Positions 38,576-39,908 of a DNA stretch of 39,908 nt are shown in pieces. The notes beneath the pieces were generated by a model. The model did not search any database, had not been told where the DNA came from, and saw only the letters and a program-made list of their open reading frames with translations. The stretch spans positions 1 to 39,908 of the forward strand of contig JAADHJ010000025.1 in assembly GCA_013151915.1 (NCBI GenBank). Direction: 5' to 3'. The stretch comes from Deltaproteobacteria bacterium. GTDB lineage: Bacteria; BMS3Abin14. Both the position numbers and the translations under genes were made by a program. The first letter of the stretch is position 1. Each line of letters opens with the position of its first letter.

Positions 38576-39908
38576 TGGCGGGGAGGATCTGTGTCGTCGA
38601 TGACGACGCTGCCCACCGGCTGATGCTCAGCGAAGTCCTTGGGGAGGAGGGCTACGAGACCATGGAGACCCCTTCCGGTGAGGAGTGTCTGGAACTACTT
38701 TCCCAACAATCGTGCGATCTTGTCCTCTTGGACCTGAAGATGCCCGGCATCGGGGGGATGGAGACCTTGATACGGCTTAAAAGGTCCAATCCGCCCCTGC
38801 CGGTTCTCATTATGACAGCGTACGCCACCGTCCAGACGGCCATAGCAGCCCTCAAGGAAGGTGCCTACGACTATCTCATTAAACCCCTGGATATCCATGC
38901 GCTCAAGGAAGCGGTTGAGGCCGGCATTGAACCCCAAAACGGGTTGGATCAGGTGCCCTGCCTTCCTCCCGAACTCGAGGATATGAGAATTATCGCGGTC
39001 AGCGGTGTCATGCGGGACCTGCTTGCCGATGTGGCCAGGGTGGCTCCCACAGACGCTACCGTGCTTATCACCGGGGAAAGCGGGTCGGGGAAGGAGGTGC
39101 TGGCCGAGGTTGTTCACAGGTTAAGCCCCAGGTCCTCACTGGTAATGTTGCGCCTTAACTGCGCGGCCATTCCGGAGAACCTGTTGGAGAGTGAGCTTTT
39201 CGGGCATAAGAAGGGGGCCTTTACCGGTGCCGACAGCGACAAGGAGGGAAAGTTCATTACTGCTGAGGGAGGTACCTTTTTCCTGGACGAAGTGGGGGAG
39301 CTTCCCCTGGCTGCACAGGCGAAGCTTCTAAGGGTTCTCCAGGATGGACGGATTATGCCCGTAGGCGGAACCCGAGAGGAGGAAACGGACGTTCGTATCG
39401 TGGCGGCTACCAACCGTGAACTTGAACAGGAAGTGAAACATGGCCGGTTCCGGGAGGATCTGTACTACCGGCTTTCAGTGTTTCCCATCGTGGTTCCACC
39501 CCTCAGGGAGAGGAAGATGGACATTCCGCCGTTGGCGGATCTTTTCCTCAAGCGTTTTTCCAAACGGCACGGCAAGGCGCTGAAGGGGATTTCCCCCCGT
39601 GCGCTGGGTCGATTGATATCCTACGACTGGCCTGGCAATATCCGTGAGATGATGAATATCCTGGAGCGAGGTGTAATCCTTTCGAGGGGGGAATTCCTGG
39701 GTGAGGAAGACCTGCCTCAATCCGTCACCGGGGTGCCGGGGAATGTCGCCCCCCAACCTGCCGACGTGAGACAGGGCATCTCGCTCAAGGAGATGGAGAA
39801 GATGCTTATTGAAAGGACCCTGACCGAAAAAGACGGCAACAGAACCCATGCCTCCAGAACGTTGGGAATTACCAGAAAAACACTGCTTGCCAAGATAAAG
39901 GAATACGG
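38575..39908 (+). CDS. NtrC-type sigma-54 response regulator (3' end cut by window)
   Basis: At least 444 residues; the frame is open at the window end but nearly complete. The receiver domain has the acidic pocket Asp9-Asp11 and the phospho-Asp53 (LVLLDLKMPG). The AAA+ core has Walker A GESGSGKEVL, the sigma-54 contact GAFTGA, Walker B GGTFFLDEVGEL and sensor text ATNRELEQ. The C-terminal Fis-type HTH is RTHASRTLGITRKTLLAKI. The ATG overlaps the kinase TGA (TGATG) and has GGGGAGG upstream. It would activate sigma-54 promoters when phosphorylated by the kinase. The targets are not in the window as far as I can see. Confidence 0.95.
   Translation, partial: MAGRICVVDDDAAHRLMLSEVLGEEGYETMETPSGEECLELLSQQSCDLVLLDLKMPGIGGMETLIRLKRSNPPLPVLIMTAYATVQTAIAALKEGAYDYLIKPLDIHALKEAVEAGIEPQNGLDQVPCLPPELEDMRIIAVSGVMRDLLADVARVAPTDATVLITGESGSGKEVLAEVVHRLSPRSSLVMLRLNCAAIPENLLESELFGHKKGAFTGADSDKEGKFITAEGGTFFLDEVGELPLAAQAKLLRVLQDGRIMPVGGTREEETDVRIVAATNRELEQEVKHGRFREDLYYRLSVFPIVVPPLRERKMDIPPLADLFLKRFSKRHGKALKGISPRALGRLISYDWPGNIREMMNILERGVILSRGEFLGEEDLPQSVTGVPGNVAPQPADVRQGISLKEMEKMLIERTLTEKDGNRTHASRTLGITRKTLLAKIKEY

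Noticed and set aside
1-39908. CRISPR array
   Set aside because: No regularly spaced repeats of 25-40 bases with unique spacers are seen; the repeats are dispersed or nested palindromes.

Overview
The window looks like chromosomal DNA of a moderately GC-rich Gram-negative bacterium, most likely an anaerobic or facultative member of the former Deltaproteobacteria (Desulfobacterota/Desulfuromonadia). This placement is inferred from gene content: multiheme c-type cytochromes encoded beside an outer-membrane barrel, two-component systems of the NtrB/NtrC type, long-form SerA, many signal-peptide proteins, and intergenic spaces full of short palindromic repeats. No rRNA or other taxonomic marker is present.

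Layout. (1) 1-822: three small hypothetical genes, one a compact cysteine-rich protein. (2) 953-4745: a putative porin-cytochrome conduit, made of an outer-membrane barrel, a decaheme periplasmic cytochrome and a multiheme lipoprotein cytochrome with two non-standard heme sites. (3) 4773-7481: serA on the minus strand and a Nudix (NudL-like) hydrolase, separated by about 500 bp of repeats. (4) 7779-10740, minus strand: a propeller-like lipoprotein, a small membrane protein and a secreted protein with eight 37-residue repeats. (5) 11070-13727: a lysine-rich-tailed protein, tRNA-Ala(GGC) with a near-consensus promoter, a GIY-YIG protein with a decayed relative beside it, a methyltransferase and a PPOX-fold protein. 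(6) 13811-17053, minus strand: a proX-proV-proW-type betaine uptake operon. (7) 17478-20952: an NAD(P)H-FMN reductase-like protein, then a membrane histidine kinase with a PDZ-like sensor and its LuxR-type response regulator. (8) 21191-33909: a long one-direction run of about fourteen envelope or secreted proteins (CsgG-like, PASTA, OmpA-like, DUF4412-like, a minimal AIM24-like protein, a small barrel and several unknowns). (9) 33906-36419, minus strand: thrC, a YfcE-like phosphoesterase and an SGNH hydrolase. (10) 36821-39908: an NtrB-type kinase and an NtrC-type activator cut by the window end.

The two most unusual things are these. First, a dispersed structured DNA element (copies at 2178, 9141 in reverse, 10940, 17150 and 17401) whose four gene-proximal copies all lie upstream of a gene and point in the same direction as it. 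Second, the 21-34 kb secreted-protein run, which follows a kinase/regulator pair and a 14-bp GC-rich palindrome and which I cannot match to any described system. Other lesions of interest are an AIM24-like gene that appears to have lost its middle, and two gene remnants next to their intact relatives.
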